From Histoplasma ohiense (taxonomy: Eukaryota > Ascomycota > Eurotiomycetes > Onygenales > Ajellomycetaceae): DNA of 64,000 bases. The notes beneath the pieces were generated by a model. That model was not told where the DNA came from and did no database searches. It saw nothing but the letters and a program-made list of their open reading frames with translations. Shown here piece by piece: positions 24,233-36,705 of the stretch (positions are counted from its first letter, which is position 1; every line of letters begins with the position of its first letter). The DNA is taken from positions 7,812,001 through 7,876,000 of the forward strand of contig JAEVHH010000001.1 in NCBI GenBank assembly GCA_017607445.1, in the 5' to 3' direction. The position numbers and the translations under genes were made by a program.

Positions 24233-27200
24233 TTATCCCCCTCTACTGGGGTGAGTGAGAACTCATAGGTGTCGAGGGCGGCGGTGTTCTTCAAGACAGA
24301 CACAGATTCCCAGATCAGACAATCATATTCTATCCATTTGACAAGATATTCACAGCAGTGATGATTGATTCTATTGTCAAGAATTGCTTCAATTTCCCAC
24401 TCAAGTTCATTGTCTTCTTTTATGATGACAGATAGCTGTCAATTGAAGATTCTCTGTGAGAAGAATGAATCCTCAGCCACAGGTTGAAGCAGGTTTGTAT
24501 GAAAGACATCATGAATGTCAGATGAGATGTTGAGTTGATAATCATGTGTATCTAGCACTTTCTTCACTGTATACTTGATGTGATGATAATCTAGTGTATG
24601 CAAGAAGTGATCTGTTCTTATATTCTTGAGATTCAGTCAGACTTTGTCTTCTATATAATATTGAGTCACAGAACTTCTTCTGATGTTTGCTTGATTCTTG
24701 TAATCTTACTAAACACTGATCATTGAAGCTTCTGCTCATTTGTGAGCTTTTTTCAGCTTGCTCACAATATTCTCTGCTGTCTGTATGAGACTACAGATGT
24801 ATGTGGTTTCTCAGAGAATCTCAGAAAAGTTCAGAATCTCTAAGTTGTATTCATATAGAAGAAAAAATGAGCTTACATCTGTTGTAGTGAAATCTCAACT
24901 GTTAATCACAATCTCAGTGTGTGGCAGCAGATTGCTTCAGTTGTCTTGTGTGTAATTGCAGAACTTATGAAGAATATTCTTTACTATTTGTATCATTCTC
25001 TCAGTAGCTCCATCAGTCTCTGAGTGATATACTGTTGATAACTTTTATTTGATTCTTAATAATTGGCATATGTGGGCTCAGAGTGCACTGATGAATTGAC
25101 TGTCTCTATCTGACACAATGAATGAAGACAGACTGTGTATATAATAGAATGAGCTTCTGACAAAGGCATCTGCAACTACTTCAGCATTCATCTTGTCACA
25201 GAGCTGTAGTATTACACTCTTGCTGAGTTGATTGACAATGACAAGAATGTTCATAGAATCTCTGCTTTTGAGTAAGAAAACTGTAAAATTGATAGCTATA
25301 TTGCATCAAGTTCAGTTGAAGACAGATAGAGGCTTCAGCATCTCTTTTCAGTATTCATACCATGTCATCACTGAGCTGCAGTGATCACAGTTGTGTATGA
25401 ACTGATGTATATCTTTCAACATATCTGATCAGTAGAATTCTCAGATGATGATGTTGTACATGATTTCATATTCTGAGTGTCTGATCATCAGCAAGTCATG
25501 AATTTCTTACATGATCTGTGTTTGTAGAGATTCTGAATTGAGGATTCATTGCCTATCTTGAAAGCATAAACAGTTGTCATCATCAATTGAACATGCTGAG
25601 ATATCTGTTCTTGAGTATACACTTGTGGGGAATTGAAATGCTCTGTTTTGTACAGCTTCAGTGACTTATTGTCAGAATTCATCTGCTTCTGCTGCTAGCT
25701 TTCATTGTTCTTCAAGCAAGAGTTCTTGAGCTCAGAACTGATTGACATATACATGGGATTCATCTGATTGTATAGAACTTTCTATAATTGCAGAGTTGAT
25801 TAATCAATGCTCTCAGTGTTTCCATCTGTCATTCAAGTCATCAGATGGTATATCTTGTTCTTGATGAGACAGAGCATTCACAAGAGTGTTCTCTACTTCA
25901 GATCAATAATGAATTGTGAACAAAAAATGACTAAGAAACAATGATCAATGCATATATCTTTCAGTGAGCTTACAAGTGATTGTGAAGTACTCTAAGTTCT
26001 TATGATTGATAACAATCTCAAACTTTTCAATGCTCATAAGTTCAGACTCTCATTCTTTGAGACATTGTATGATTGCTAGAAGCTTCTTGTCATAGATCTC
26101 ATAGTTGCATTCAGTGAGTGATATTTTTTTCAAGATGAAGACACAGAGTTGTAGAACATCTTTGTTATTATATTGCATCAGTGTTCCATCTACTACATAA
26201 TCTGAGGTGTCTGTTTCAAGAATTGTATGCTTATTCAGATTGAATGATTGCAGCATCAGAGTGTTTGTGAACATACACTTCAGCTTTTTGAATACTGCAT
26301 CTGCTTTGTCAGTCCATTGAAACACAGCATCTTTCCAGATCAGATTCATCAGTGGTTGTATGATATTGAAGAAGTCTTTGATGAATCTTTGATAGAAGTT
26401 GACAAATTCTAGAAAGCTTCTAGTCTCTTTTACTGAGACTGATGTCTTTCAGTTGAGAATTGCTTCCATCTTCTTAGAATCCATGTGTATGCCTTTTTCA
26501 GCTTCGATGATGAATCCTAGATAGATTGTAGACTTGATCTCAAAGTCACATTTGTCAATGTCCACTTGCAGTTCAGCTTTTCATAGGCAGTCAAGCACTT
26601 GTTATACATGCTTACAGTGCTCAGTGAGTGATTCATCAGTGAAGATCAGAATATTGTTCATGTACACTGAGGTGATCTCATTGAGCAGATCTTGTAGAGC
26701 TCAGTTAATGTATTTCTGAAATGTGTTTGAGGTGTTCACTAATTCAAAGAGGGTCACTGTCCATTCATATAATCTGTAATGCATATGAAAAGTGGTTAGC
26801 CATTCATCACCTTCATTAATCCTTATCTTATAGAAGGCTGCAGAGATGTCAAGCTTTGTAAATCATTTTGTTTTTTCTATTTGTTTGAGTGTTTTATTGA
26901 TGAGTGGGAGAGGGTATCAGTTCTTCTGTGTAATCTTGTTGAGTTCTTGATAGTCAATGCAGAATTGTAAGTCTTCTTCTGATTTCTTTGTGAACAGTAT
27001 GAGTGCTGTGGTGGGTGAGTTGCTAACATAAATGAAGTCTTTGTTCAATAGTTCATTGAGTGTTTTTCATAGAATGAGAAGCTTGTCATGTGATATGCTG
27101 TAGAGAGAATTTCAGAGTGATTGTGAGTTCTTACTATTCTTCTTGATGAGCTTGATTGTATGATCTATATCAGGTTCTTGATGAGGAGGAAGCTTTTCAG

Positions 27201-27924
27201 CTTCTTTTTTGTCAAACATGTCTGTGAAGTCTTTGTACAATTCAGATAGTTTCTTGTGTGATTTCTTGAAGTCTTTGAGTTCTAGCTTTTCTAACACTTT
27301 TTTGATATCTGTCATGCTAGCAGTGAACACTTGGACATTCTTCTTCTCATATGCTTGATGAGTTAGTAGTTTGTATGCTTCTGCTGATATCTGAGTGAGA
27401 TCAGCAGTTCTATCAACATTCTTCTTGTAAACATGATTGCCTTCTGGGAAAATAAGACAGTGATTGTGTGTGTTCAACAAGATTTCAAATTCTGTGAGCC
27501 ATGATAGACTGAGTATTAGATTGTACTCAAGGTCTTGTATTTCATATGTATATACATTCTTTTTCTCATGTTCTTCTACATTGACATTAAATCTTACCAT
27601 GTTGTAGGAGGCAGATCCTCTGAAGCTGTCAAATCCACTGAGCTTACATAATTTGAAAAAGAGAATACACTGAAGCTTATGCTTCTCAATCAGCTGAGTG
27701 TCTATAAGAGTGTAGTGAAGAAAACCACTGTCTATCATTGCTTGTATATTGACTAAGCTATTTACAATGACAGAGATCATGATTGCATCTGTTTGCATTT
27801 TCTGCTCAAATCTCCAGCTAGCTTTTTGCTTCTTGAGCTCTCATTCACATTTTAGAGCAAGAGCTCATCTTTTCTCTGTTCTTGTCTATTCACAGACAAC
27901 ACAGCATTCATGCATGTGGGGGGT
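24220..27924 (-). pseudogene. Pol of E2
   Basis: 3705 bp, no indel relative to E1 and E3. Protease AMIDSGF about 27740; RT box YMNN at 26664-26653, both catalytic aspartates changed to Asn; RNase H with TDTSDY near 26200; integrase zinc region near 25490-25350; C-terminal chromodomain about 24440-24260. TAG at 24222-24220 lies inside the LTR. Many TGA codons stand where TGG or CGA is expected. The longest uninterrupted stretch, 27798-27112, covers protease and the start of RT. Confidence 0.87.
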
Positions 27925-28865
27925 TTACTCAGAGTGATCACATTCAGACATTGATTTGTGAAATGCTCTGACTTGTTGCAGTGTATGCAGACTTCTCTGA
28001 TGATTCAGTCAGCAGCATTCTTTTCTGAGACATTGAAGACCCTTGAATGACTTGCATTCATGTATGGAACCCAGTTCATTGATTCTGATTTGAAGGCGGG
28101 GGGTGCTGCAGAGCAGTTCAGAGTGTATATATTTATTCAGTGAAATCCTCTGCAATTTTGAAATATGTGGAACTGAGACAGATTGTTATTCAACAGATGA
28201 AGATCAGTGCAGAATTCACTGTATATTGAGAATTTCAGATGCTCTATACTTCAGTTATGCAACTGAAAGTTCAAGTTCTTGAACAATATGTTGATTTTGA
28301 CAGTGTCATTCCAGTCTTGCCCATCTGCTTCTAGGAGCTTGCAATCAAATTCAGAAAGATAAATTGCCAACACAACATTTATCTGACAAGTTTGATTAAG
28401 TCAGTCTAACATCTTGGCTTGAAGTGTAGGATTGAGAAAGAGAGAGTTGAGTTGTCAGAAGACTAGCTCTGACATACACTGATGATTCTGACAATGACTC
28501 ATTCAGAGTTGAAATTTTGCTAACACATTGCCATTCAATCTGCTATAAATATACCACATTTGATTGAATAGTGAGCCTATTGCTCATCCATTGATGTTCA
28601 ATTTGATGTTCACTTTTGACTTTCACACAAGATAGAGTGCTAGGTCTTTCTTGTATTTGTCAAGGATTGAGAGCTTCTCTCTTGAGAGCTTTTCATGAGG
28701 CATGAGTGTAGAAGGAACAGTGAATGCAGAAGTGCTCATCTCAGCAAGTCATCATTGCAATTCAGTCATCTGTAGTGTCTGCTGCTGAAGAATGCTTCAT
28801 AGATCTAAGTTATCATCTGCTGCATTCAGATGCAGTGGGTGTTTGTAGAATTGCTTGTAGTTCAT
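27852..28865 (-). pseudogene. Gag of E2
   Basis: 1014 bp from ATG 28865 to TAA 27852, identical in length to gag of E1 and E3. A zinc knuckle of the C-x2-C-x4-H-x4-C type is expected about 27990-27950 by alignment with E3 (CIHCNKSEHFTNQC there). The N-terminal half carries the motif SREKLSILNKY conserved in all three copies. Confidence 0.8.
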
Positions 28866-29241
28866 TTCAATATCTAAGAACATATAATAATAAAAAAAAG
28901 AAAAGGAATACTTATAGACACTCAGTCCTCTCACAGACACTATTCACAGTGTTGCAGCACTAAGCTTGATCAAGCTTCTTCATGAACACTATTCACAGTG
29001 TTACAGTTTGTAGGCACTCAGGCCTTGTAGAACACAGTCAATTGTATTTCAGACACTTAGACACAATGATCTATATAACTAATAATAGAGACACTCAGAC
29101 CCACAAGAGATCTCTTGTAACAACTAGATACTCAGACCTGTAAATGACACACTCAGATGTAAGAACTGATAATGATGCACTCAGATGTAAGAACTAATAA
29201 CAAGACACTCAGATCTTAAACACAGAAGAATCAATTTGTAA
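28866..29241 (-). repeat. Leader of E2 with degenerate short repeats
   Basis: Between gag and the 5' LTR lie several imperfect repeats of about 24-30 bp with the core cactcagatgtaagaact(a/g)ataa (about 29090-29225). The same array is in E1 (about 31010-31165) and E3 (about 58430-58560). They may be leader or packaging sequences; no function is shown. Confidence 0.6.
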
Positions 29242-29712
29242 TGTAATGAGTGTACTTTGATTAATGATTTGGTACTATTCTAATTACAGATTACAAATTG
29301 ATTAAGGAAAGAAAGAGAAAAGAAATCAGAAGAAAAGGTTGTACAAAGAGGGTTCTTATAGAGGAAAGTTTGAGATGGAAGAATATTGGAAGCCGCTCCA
29401 CAGTGGAGTGCAGAGTGGAAGAACATTAAGAAATATGTGTAAGAATTGTTAGAAGCTATATGAGTGTGGAATGTGGGGCAGAGGAATCATTGAGAGCTAC
29501 ACAGAAGAATTGTTAGAGACTATGTGAGTGCAGAACACAGAGCAGGAGAACATAAGAAGCTACACAGAAGAATTGTTAGAGACTACACAAGCGCGGAGCA
29601 TGGAGCGGAAGAACATCGAGGGTTACGCGAGGTCACAACAGCCAGGAACGAGCGGGTGCAGGAGGGGAGTTGATTGCGTAAGTTAATTACTAATGGGTGC
29701 TAACTCATCACA
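29242..29712 (-). repeat. 5' LTR of E2
   Basis: 471 bp, start tgtaatgagtg (mutated from tgtaacgggcg), end catcaca. The last about 120 bp retain many CG and GG pairs. Confidence 0.92.
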
Positions 29713-29791
29713 GAGATTATGATTGTGTCTGCTTGTATCTTCTGCTCAAATCTTCAGCTAGCTTTCTGCTTCTTAAGCTTTTGTCTGTATT

Positions 29792-30805
29792 TTAGAGTGA
29801 GAGCTCATCTTTTCTCTGTTCTTGCCTGTCTGCAGGTGACACAGTGTTCACATGTGTGGGGGGTTTACTTGAAGTGATTGTATTCAGACATTGATTTGTG
29901 AAGTGCTCTGACTTGTTGCAGCATATGCAGACTTCTCTGATGATTTGATCAGTGACATTCTTCTCTGAGATGTTGAGAATCCTCAGACAACTTGTGTTTA
30001 TATGTGAGATTCAGTTCATTGATTCTGGTTTGAAGATGGAGGATGCTGCAGAGTGGTTCAGAGTGTATATATTTATTCAGCAGAATTCTCTGTGATTTTG
30101 AAGCATGCAGAACTGAGACAGATTGTTGTTCAACAAATGAAGATTAGCACAGAATTCACTGTATGTTGAGAGCTTCAGACACTCTACACTTTGATTATAC
30201 AATTGAAAGTTCAAGTTCTTGAACAATATGTTGATTTTGACAGTATTGTCTCAGTCTTGCCCATCTGCTTCTAGAAGTTTGCAATTGAATTCAGAAAGAT
30301 AAATTGTCAATATGACATTCATCTGATAAGTTTGATTAAGTCAGTCTAATGCCTTGGCTTGAAGTGTAGAATTGAGGAAGAGAGAGTTGAGTTGTTGAAA
30401 GACTAGCTCTGATGTACACTGATGATTCTGACAATGACTCATTCAGAATTGAAATTTTGCTAACATGTCATCATTCAATCTGCTATGGATATACCATGCT
30501 TGATTGAATAGCAAGTCTATTGCTTGTTTATCAATGTTCAATTTGGTGTTCACTTTTGACTTCCACACAAGATAGAGTGCTAGATCTTTCTCATATTTGT
30601 TGAGGATTGAAAGCTTCTCTCTTGAGGGCTTTTCATGAGACACAGATGTAGAAGAAATGATGAATGTGGAAGTGCTCATCTCAGTAAGTTATCATTGCAA
30701 TTCAGTCATCTGTAGCATCTGCTGCTGGAGGATGCTTTGTAGATCTAAGTTATCATCCACCACATTCAGATATGGTGGGTGTTTGTAGAATTGTTTGTAG
30801 TTCAT
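29792..30805 (-). pseudogene. Gag of E1
   Basis: 1014 bp from ATG 30805 to TAA 29792. It shares SREKLSILNKYEKDLALYL with E2 and E3 and has a C-terminal CCHC region. The open stretch 30679-30443 is the least broken part; TGA codons occur elsewhere. The pol frame overlaps its end. Confidence 0.8.
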
Positions 30806-31187
30806 TTCAATGTCTAAGAACATGTAATAATAATATAAAAAAAAGAAAAGGAATATTTGTAGGCACTATTCACAGTGTTGCAGTGCTAAGCTTGGTCAAT
30901 CTTCTTCATAAATGCTATTCACAGTGTTACAGTTTGTAGGCACTCAGGCCTTGTAGAACACAGTTGATTGTGTTTCAGATGCTTAGACACAACAGTCTAT
31001 ATAACTAACAATAAGAGCACTCAGACCCACAAGAGATCTCTTGTAATGACTAGACACTCAGATCTGTAAACAATGCACTTGGGTGTAAGAACTGATAACA
31101 AGACACTCGGGCCTTAAACAACACACTCAGATGTAAGAATTAATAATAAGGCACTCAGGTCTAAAACACAGAAGAATCAATTCATAA
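30806..31187 (-). repeat. Leader of E1 with degenerate short repeats
   Basis: Same organisation as the E2 leader: imperfect cactcaga(t/c)gtaagaa repeats at about 31010-31165, directly inside the 5' LTR. Confidence 0.6.
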
Positions 31188-31784
31188 TGTAACAGACATA
31201 CTTCAATTAACAATTTGATACTATTCTAATTACAGATTACAAATTGATTAAGAAAAGAAAGAGAAAAGAAATCAGAAGAAAAGATTGTATGAAGAGGGTT
31301 CTTATAGAGAAAAGTTTGAGATGAAAGAATATCAGAAGCCACTCCACAGTGAAGTGTGAAGTGGAAGAACATTAAGAAGTATGCATAAGAATTGTTAGAA
31401 GTTACACAAGTGTGGAACATAGAGTGAGGAAATCATTGAGAGCTACATGAAAGAATCATTAGAGACTATGCAAGCACAGAACACAGAGTGGGAGAATGTA
31501 AGAAGCTACACAGAAGAATTGTTAGAGACTATACAAGCACAGAACACAGAGCAGAGAAATGTAAGAAGCTATGCAAAAGAATTGTTAGAGACTATACAAG
31601 CACAGAGCATGAAGTGGAAGAACATTAAGAGCTATGCAGAAGAATTGTTAGAAACTACATGAGCACAGAGCACAGAGCAGAAGAACATTGAGGGTTATGT
31701 GAGATCACAATAACCAGAAACAAGCAGATGCAGAAGAGGAGTTGATTGTGTAAGTTAATTACTAACAGATGCTAACCCATCACA
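31188..31784 (-). repeat. 5' LTR of E1
   Basis: 597 bp, same number of 63-bp units as its partner; differs from it almost only by transitions. Confidence 0.92.
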
Positions 31785-34700
31785 CAAATATCTTGACAGC
31801 TAGAATCTGTGACATCAGAGTCTCTAGATTTAACTCTGTAACATCTGTGATCTCATTCTCATCTGCAGATGCATTCTTTATTCTGCAGAGGTTGTTGTCA
31901 TCAACAACTACAGATCTCTTCACTCAACAATTTTCATTAGCTTATAGATCTTTTTGCATTATCTTGACACATTGATATAACTTTGTATTTTCTTTTGTCT
32001 TTAGTGACTTAAAGATCCTCTTATGCAGCTTCTCTTACAGAGTAGAAAGCCTCATCAAGAGAGCTGCATGTTTTACAAAATCTGAGCAATGACTTAATAC
32101 ATCTGTGGGATTATTTTTCCCAGAATGATGCTCTATTTCAAAATTGAACACTGAGAGTATTTTCATTCAGTGAATCTGACATTCATTTAGCTGCTTTGTT
32201 GTCATGAAGCACTGAAGATTGACATGGTCAGATAAAACAGTTATTGAATGCCTGCTATCATGTAAGTAGTGGCATTATTGTCTGAAAGCTTCTACAATTG
32301 GCAATATTTCTAGATCATATGTTTGATAATGTCTTTCTGTTTCTGTGAGCTTTCTAGACCAAAATGTGATTGAGTGTCAGTGATCATCATTCATTAATTG
32401 TGATATTACTGTGGTGATTGCAACACCAGATCTGTCTGTTTCTATACAGAGTTTTCACTGCAGATCAAAGTGAATCAACAACAGTACTTTCATAAAGCAT
32501 TCTTTTAACTGCAAAATTGTGTGCTTGCAGTTTTCATCTAACTGAACAGATGTGTTATTCTTTTCTCTTTTCATTTCATAATCTTTTAACAAGTCAGTCA
32601 GAGATGCTGTTATTATTGAGAACTTGTATATGAATCAATGATAGAAATTAATGAATTCTAGAAATATTTGCAATTTGTTTATAGTTTGCAGTTCTGATCA
32701 ATCTAGAATTGTGTTGATGCAGTGTTTCTCAACAGTAATGCTCTGTATGGTAACCACAAAACTCAAAAATCCAATTTCTGTTGCATGGAATGTACACTTA
32801 CTAAGTTTGACATATAGTCTCCATCATCTTAACTGTTCCAGCATGTTCTTAACATGGACAACATGTTCATCAAGTGTGTTTGAATAGATTATGATATCAT
32901 CAAGATAAGCCACACAATATATGTCTAAAAGGTCACTGAGGGCTTTGTTGATATAAGATTGAAAGATCACAGAGACATTGATTAGCTCAAAAGATAAGAC
33001 TAGATATTCAAAGTGTTCATATCATGTTTGAAATGCTGTTTTTCATTCATCCTCTGCTCATATGTGAATTCTATGATACATGTCTCTAAGGTTCAGCTGT
33101 GTATATATTTTGGCATCTGCTAATCTATCAAGTATTTCACTTATTAAGAGCAGTGGGTATCAATTCTTGATCATTATTTCATTCAATCCTTGATAATTCA
33201 TACAAAGATGCAGGGTTTCATTTTTCTTCAGTGTGAATAGCACTGGTGTGCTGGCTGAGCTCTTGAATGAATGTATTCAATTCTTTTCTAACATTTTTTT
33301 GATGTATTCTCAGAGGACAGAGAGTTCTTGAGGTGATAAATTATATATTGATTGATATAAAGGTTTCTTGTCAGGTTTGAGATCTATGGCATGATTGTGA
33401 GGTGTGTGTTCCACATCAGATATGTCTTCTTGGAATACATCAAGATAATCTTTATAATCATCTGAGATATTTGACTCAGTTGCTGCACTCACAGCTTGTA
33501 ATGGTAAGACAGCAAATATAATATTGCCATCATTGATTAGTGTTGTGAATTCTTTAGCAGTATTCAGATGTATATGGTTAATATTTGATGCTTTTCTATA
33601 GATTCAGCATCTTCACACCCAATTGATATCAGAGTTTGCAGCTTCCAATCATGGCATGCTCAAAATTACATCATATTCACTAATGTTGACTTCTTTGAAA
33701 TGGTGGAATCCTTCTTGAAGAACATGTTTGTCATTGATAATCTTCATTGCAGCTCTTCATTGTTCATATAATTTAATCTTATGATTATCAACTGCTTCCA
33801 CTACTTTTGGTTTATCTTCTGTCTTTGAGAAATATTTTGATGCTCAGATGTGGGACACAAAGTTCACATCTGTGTCAGAATCCACTAGCATTCACACCAT
33901 CAACCATCCCACTTCTGTCAGCATTCATGTATTCATCATCAATAATTGTTTATTCCACAGTCTAGTTGTTTGTATTCTCAATGCAGCAGCTGCTTCTACA
34001 ATTGGAATTGTTGATTTTTTGTTTGTTGAACTTGATTGCACTTTTCAGAGTGTAATATTCAACAATCATTTGCAACATGACTCTTCTTATGACAGTGAGA
34101 ACACTTCTTCATTCAGTTATATTTATCTTTTTTGATTTGTTCAGTTGAATCTGTTTGTTTCTCTCATTTTCTCTTGTTCTGATGGTTGCTAGATTTATCA
34201 GAATAATGCTGATTCTCTATGAATATTGCAGGTCTTTCTTTGTGAATAGCACACTGTTGCTCTGATATATTTTTCTCAAGAGTCTGTAGAGTTTAAAGCA
34301 ACTCTTCATAGTTCTGAGGCTCTTGATTTCAATGATTGAGTTCTGTATGTAATATCTTCAATGCTTTACTACACAAGTTATCCATTCTTTGTTCTTTGCT
34401 ATATGGGGGTAAGTAGTATTCTCAGTCTTTGAGATATTTAGAGAAATCATATATTGATTGTCATTCTTGTTGCTTTGTATCTTGAAACTTTTAACTTGTC
34501 AATCAGTGCTGGTTCTGTGGATTGTTAATTTGCATCTCTAGATGTGATAGCATATTGTCAAAAGTCAATGATGTTGCTTCTTCACATCTCTCATACAATA
34601 ATACAAAATTCAATCACTTCTGCTTAACATGAATATCAAGATAGAGTTTAGCATCATTTATCTTGTGTTCTTTCTTTTGATAATATCAGTGATGATGTGT

Positions 34701-35244
34701 AAAGAGAGTCAACATGCAATCTTTATAGTTTTTGAATTCTAATATATTTTTTTCTTGATAATAGTTTTTAATCTCTAATCTCAGTGGTGTTTCATTATCA
34801 TCATCTGTATCATTCACAGATCAATTTTGTGGCAGTTCTGTGGTGATATTCTGAGTTAATTGAGGCTTGATGAGAGTATCTTCATGAATCTGCACTTTCA
34901 ATTCATTGAGCTACTGTTGTGCATGCAGAATAGCTAATTAGGCTGACCGGTGGGACCATGAATTTCATGTTTGGTTTGGTTTGGTTTGGTCCCAGTCCAT
35001 TTCTTGGCGTGATTTTCAGTGGGACCAGGATCAGAATGGGAGTGTAAAGTGACTAGAATTATTAGAACATGAGTGAAATGGGACTAATAAATCTTGATAT
35101 TTCCTGTAAAGTGACTGACTATCAAAAATAAGAACATGACCTGAGACTGACTATGATTTTGACTGAGGTTTGGTCCCATTCTGATGATTATATAATACAT
35201 ATCTTAGATATCAATCTGATGATATGATTGGTGGAGATATTGCC

Positions 35245-35815
35245 TCTATCTAGTGCTGCCAACCTATCTATTGCTGCAAGCTATCCCTTGCTGCTAAGCT
35301 ATCCCTTGCTGCTAAGCTATCGCCGCTGCCAACCTATCTATTGCTGCTAATCTATCACTGCTGTCAATCTATCTATTACTGCTAATCTATCTATCGCTGC
35401 TAATCTATCACCGCTGTCAATCTATCCCTCACTGCTAAGCTATCTATCACTGCTAATCTATCACTGCCAATCTATCTATCACTGCCAATCTATCTATCGC
35501 TGCTAATCTATTGCTGCTAATCTATCACTGCTAATCTATCGCTGCCAATCTATCTATCGCTGCCAATTTATCTACCACTGCCAATCTATCTATTGCTGCT
35601 AATCTATTGCTGCTGCCAATCTATCTATCACTGCTAATCTATTGCTGCTGCTAATCTATCTATCACTGCTAATCTATCACTGCTAATCTATCACTGCTAA
35701 TCTATCGCTGCTAATCTATCGCTGCTAATCTATCGCTGCTAATCTATCGCTGCTAATCTATCGCTGCTAATCTATCGCTGCCAACCTATCTACCGCGGCG
35801 AATCTATCTATCACT
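35245..35815 (+). repeat. Minisatellite inside the hAT-like element
   Basis: Tandem 14-bp unit gctgctaatctatc, with variants carrying an extra tatc (18 bp) and gccaa in place of gctaa. The most regular run is about 35690-35780. Confidence 0.9.
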
Positions 35816-35926
35816 ATCATTACTAGTTCAAAATAGAACTAGAGCATAAACACACTAAACTTCTTTTGATAGATAATGATTTTTGGTAACGCTCATAGCA
35901 TTATATCATCTATATAGGGTAAATCA

Positions 35927-35973
35927 TGGTCCCATTTGGTCCCATTTTAACAAAATGGGACCAAATGGGACCA
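35927..35973. repeat. Perfect 22-bp inverted repeat in the hAT-like element
   Basis: Arms 35927-35948 and 35952-35973 (each with two GGTCCCATTT or AAATGGGACC motifs) separated by aac: a potential strong hairpin made of the subterminal motif. Confidence 0.85.
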
Positions 35974-36370
35974 GAATCAGTAATTTATAAGAAGAACATG
36001 ACCTGGGACTAGATTTATACTATAAACAGTGTTAAGTGACTAATTTAATAAACACTATATGGGACCAGGACTAAGAAATTTGATAATGGGACTGGAGAAA
36101 TATTTAGTCCCAGTCCCATGCATGGTCACACAGCCAGTCTATAGCTAATTGCTGCTCTCATTCATGAATTTGATCATTCAACTGTTGCAAACACACATTG
36201 TGTTCATTGAAGGCAGTAGAGGATTCAGATTGGTTTTCAAGAGATCTTGCACATGTTGAGACCATCTTGTGTGTTTTAACTAATGTTGTGTGTTTTAACT
36301 AATGTTGTGTGCTTTATTGTAGATGTGCATAACAACAGACCACTCAAATAGAGTTATGAGTGATTAGAAT

Positions 36371-36641
36371 TGTAAGAGATGGTTGTAGGTATAATTACAA
36401 GAGTAGTGTGAAGTATGCATGTAGAATGTTAAGAAGATAGCAATCTCTATTATTCAAAGCTAATCACTGATCTTCTAATATCTATGAATATCAGTGAGCA
36501 TTATATAGATGACCACTATGTGCTACAGCTGTCTATGATACTGTGTGCTATATCCCTCCTCATTAATTCTGGCGTGTTCTGTGTTCTTCTATCGCCATAT
36601 AGCTATTTTCTAATATAGATATCTCCGTTGCGCCTATTACA
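36371..36641 (-). repeat. 5' LTR of C2
   Basis: 271 bp; directly followed by TSD tctgt and then the remaining part of the C3 LTR. Confidence 0.92.
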
Positions 36642-36646
36642 TCTGT

Positions 36647-36705
36647 GTTCTTCTATCATCATATAGCTATTTTCTAATATAGATATCTTCATTGTATCTA
36701 TTACA
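36647..36705 (-). repeat. 3' LTR of C3, second part
   Basis: The last 59 bp (gttcttctatcatcatatag...attaca) completing the LTR begun at 15906. Confidence 0.88.

Larger units (their letters stand above)
23762..29712 (-). mobile_element. Ty3/gypsy element E2, inserted in E1 protease
   Basis: Minus strand, two 471-bp LTRs (23762-24232 and 29242-29712), TSD gagat (23757-23761 and 29713-29717). A family E element inserted in another member of its own family, in the same orientation. Confidence 0.95.
20204..29864 (-). pseudogene. Pol of E1, split by E2
   Basis: Coding parts 29864-29713 and 23761-20204, 3705 bp in total. Protease AMIDSGF about 23726-23700. RT box YMND at 22648-22637 (YMDD expected). 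RNase H about 22230-21850, integrase about 21600-20700, chromodomain near 20420-20240. The stop TAG (20206-20204) lies inside the 3' LTR. TGA codons interrupt the frame throughout. It needs a -1 shift from gag. Confidence 0.87.
19620..31784 (-). mobile_element. Ty3/gypsy element E1, inserted in C2 pol
   Basis: Minus-strand element with two 597-bp LTRs (19620-20216 and 31188-31784) and TSD caaat (19615-19619, 31785-31789). It is split by E2 inside its protease. After removing E2, gag is 1014 bp and pol 3705 bp, exactly as in E2 and E3. Confidence 0.95.
18096..34014 (-). pseudogene. Pol of C2, split by E1
   Basis: Coding parts 34014-31785 and 19619-18096. Protease, RT with YLDD intact, RNase H, integrase (zinc domain HNDLQDDHF...CDICQC about 19390-19240) and chromodomain, in the order seen in C1. 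After removing E1 and one TSD the length is 3749 bp, one less than C1; a single-base deletion is visible near 18956 (aaaactgct against aaaacttgct). Internal stops are frequent and mostly TGA. Confidence 0.88.
34939..36141. mobile_element. Non-autonomous hAT-like DNA transposon
   Basis: 1203 bp flanked by a perfect 8-bp TSD tagctaat (34931-34938, 36142-36149), typical of hAT transposons. Imperfect terminal inverted repeats: left TAGGCTGACCGGTGGGACCA, right (reverse complement) TAGACTGGCTGTGTGACCAT. Subterminal GGGACC/GGTCCC motifs recur at both ends. It has no transposase frame; the centre is a minisatellite. It keeps many GG, CC and CG pairs, so it is younger than, or escaped, the decay of its host element. 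Confidence 0.85.
33996..36265 (-). pseudogene. Gag of C2, split by the hAT-like element
   Basis: Coding parts 36265-36142 and 34930-33996. Removing 1203 bp of inserted DNA and one 8-bp TSD leaves 1059 bp, identical to C1 and C4. The ATG at 36265 is kept. The zinc knuckle is near 34100-34060. The slippery site reads A AAA AAT at 34020-34014, upstream of TAG 33998-33996. Confidence 0.82.
16118..36641 (-). mobile_element. Chromovirus C2, inserted in the LTR of C3
   Basis: Complete family C element in minus orientation with LTRs 16118-16388 and 36371-36641 and TSD tctgt at 16113-16117 and 36642-36646. It contains E1 (with E2) in pol and the hAT-like element in gag. Confidence 0.95.

Noticed and set aside
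35245..35815. Possible CRISPR array
   Set aside because: Units of 14-18 bp follow each other without spacers, inside a eukaryotic transposon; it is a minisatellite.
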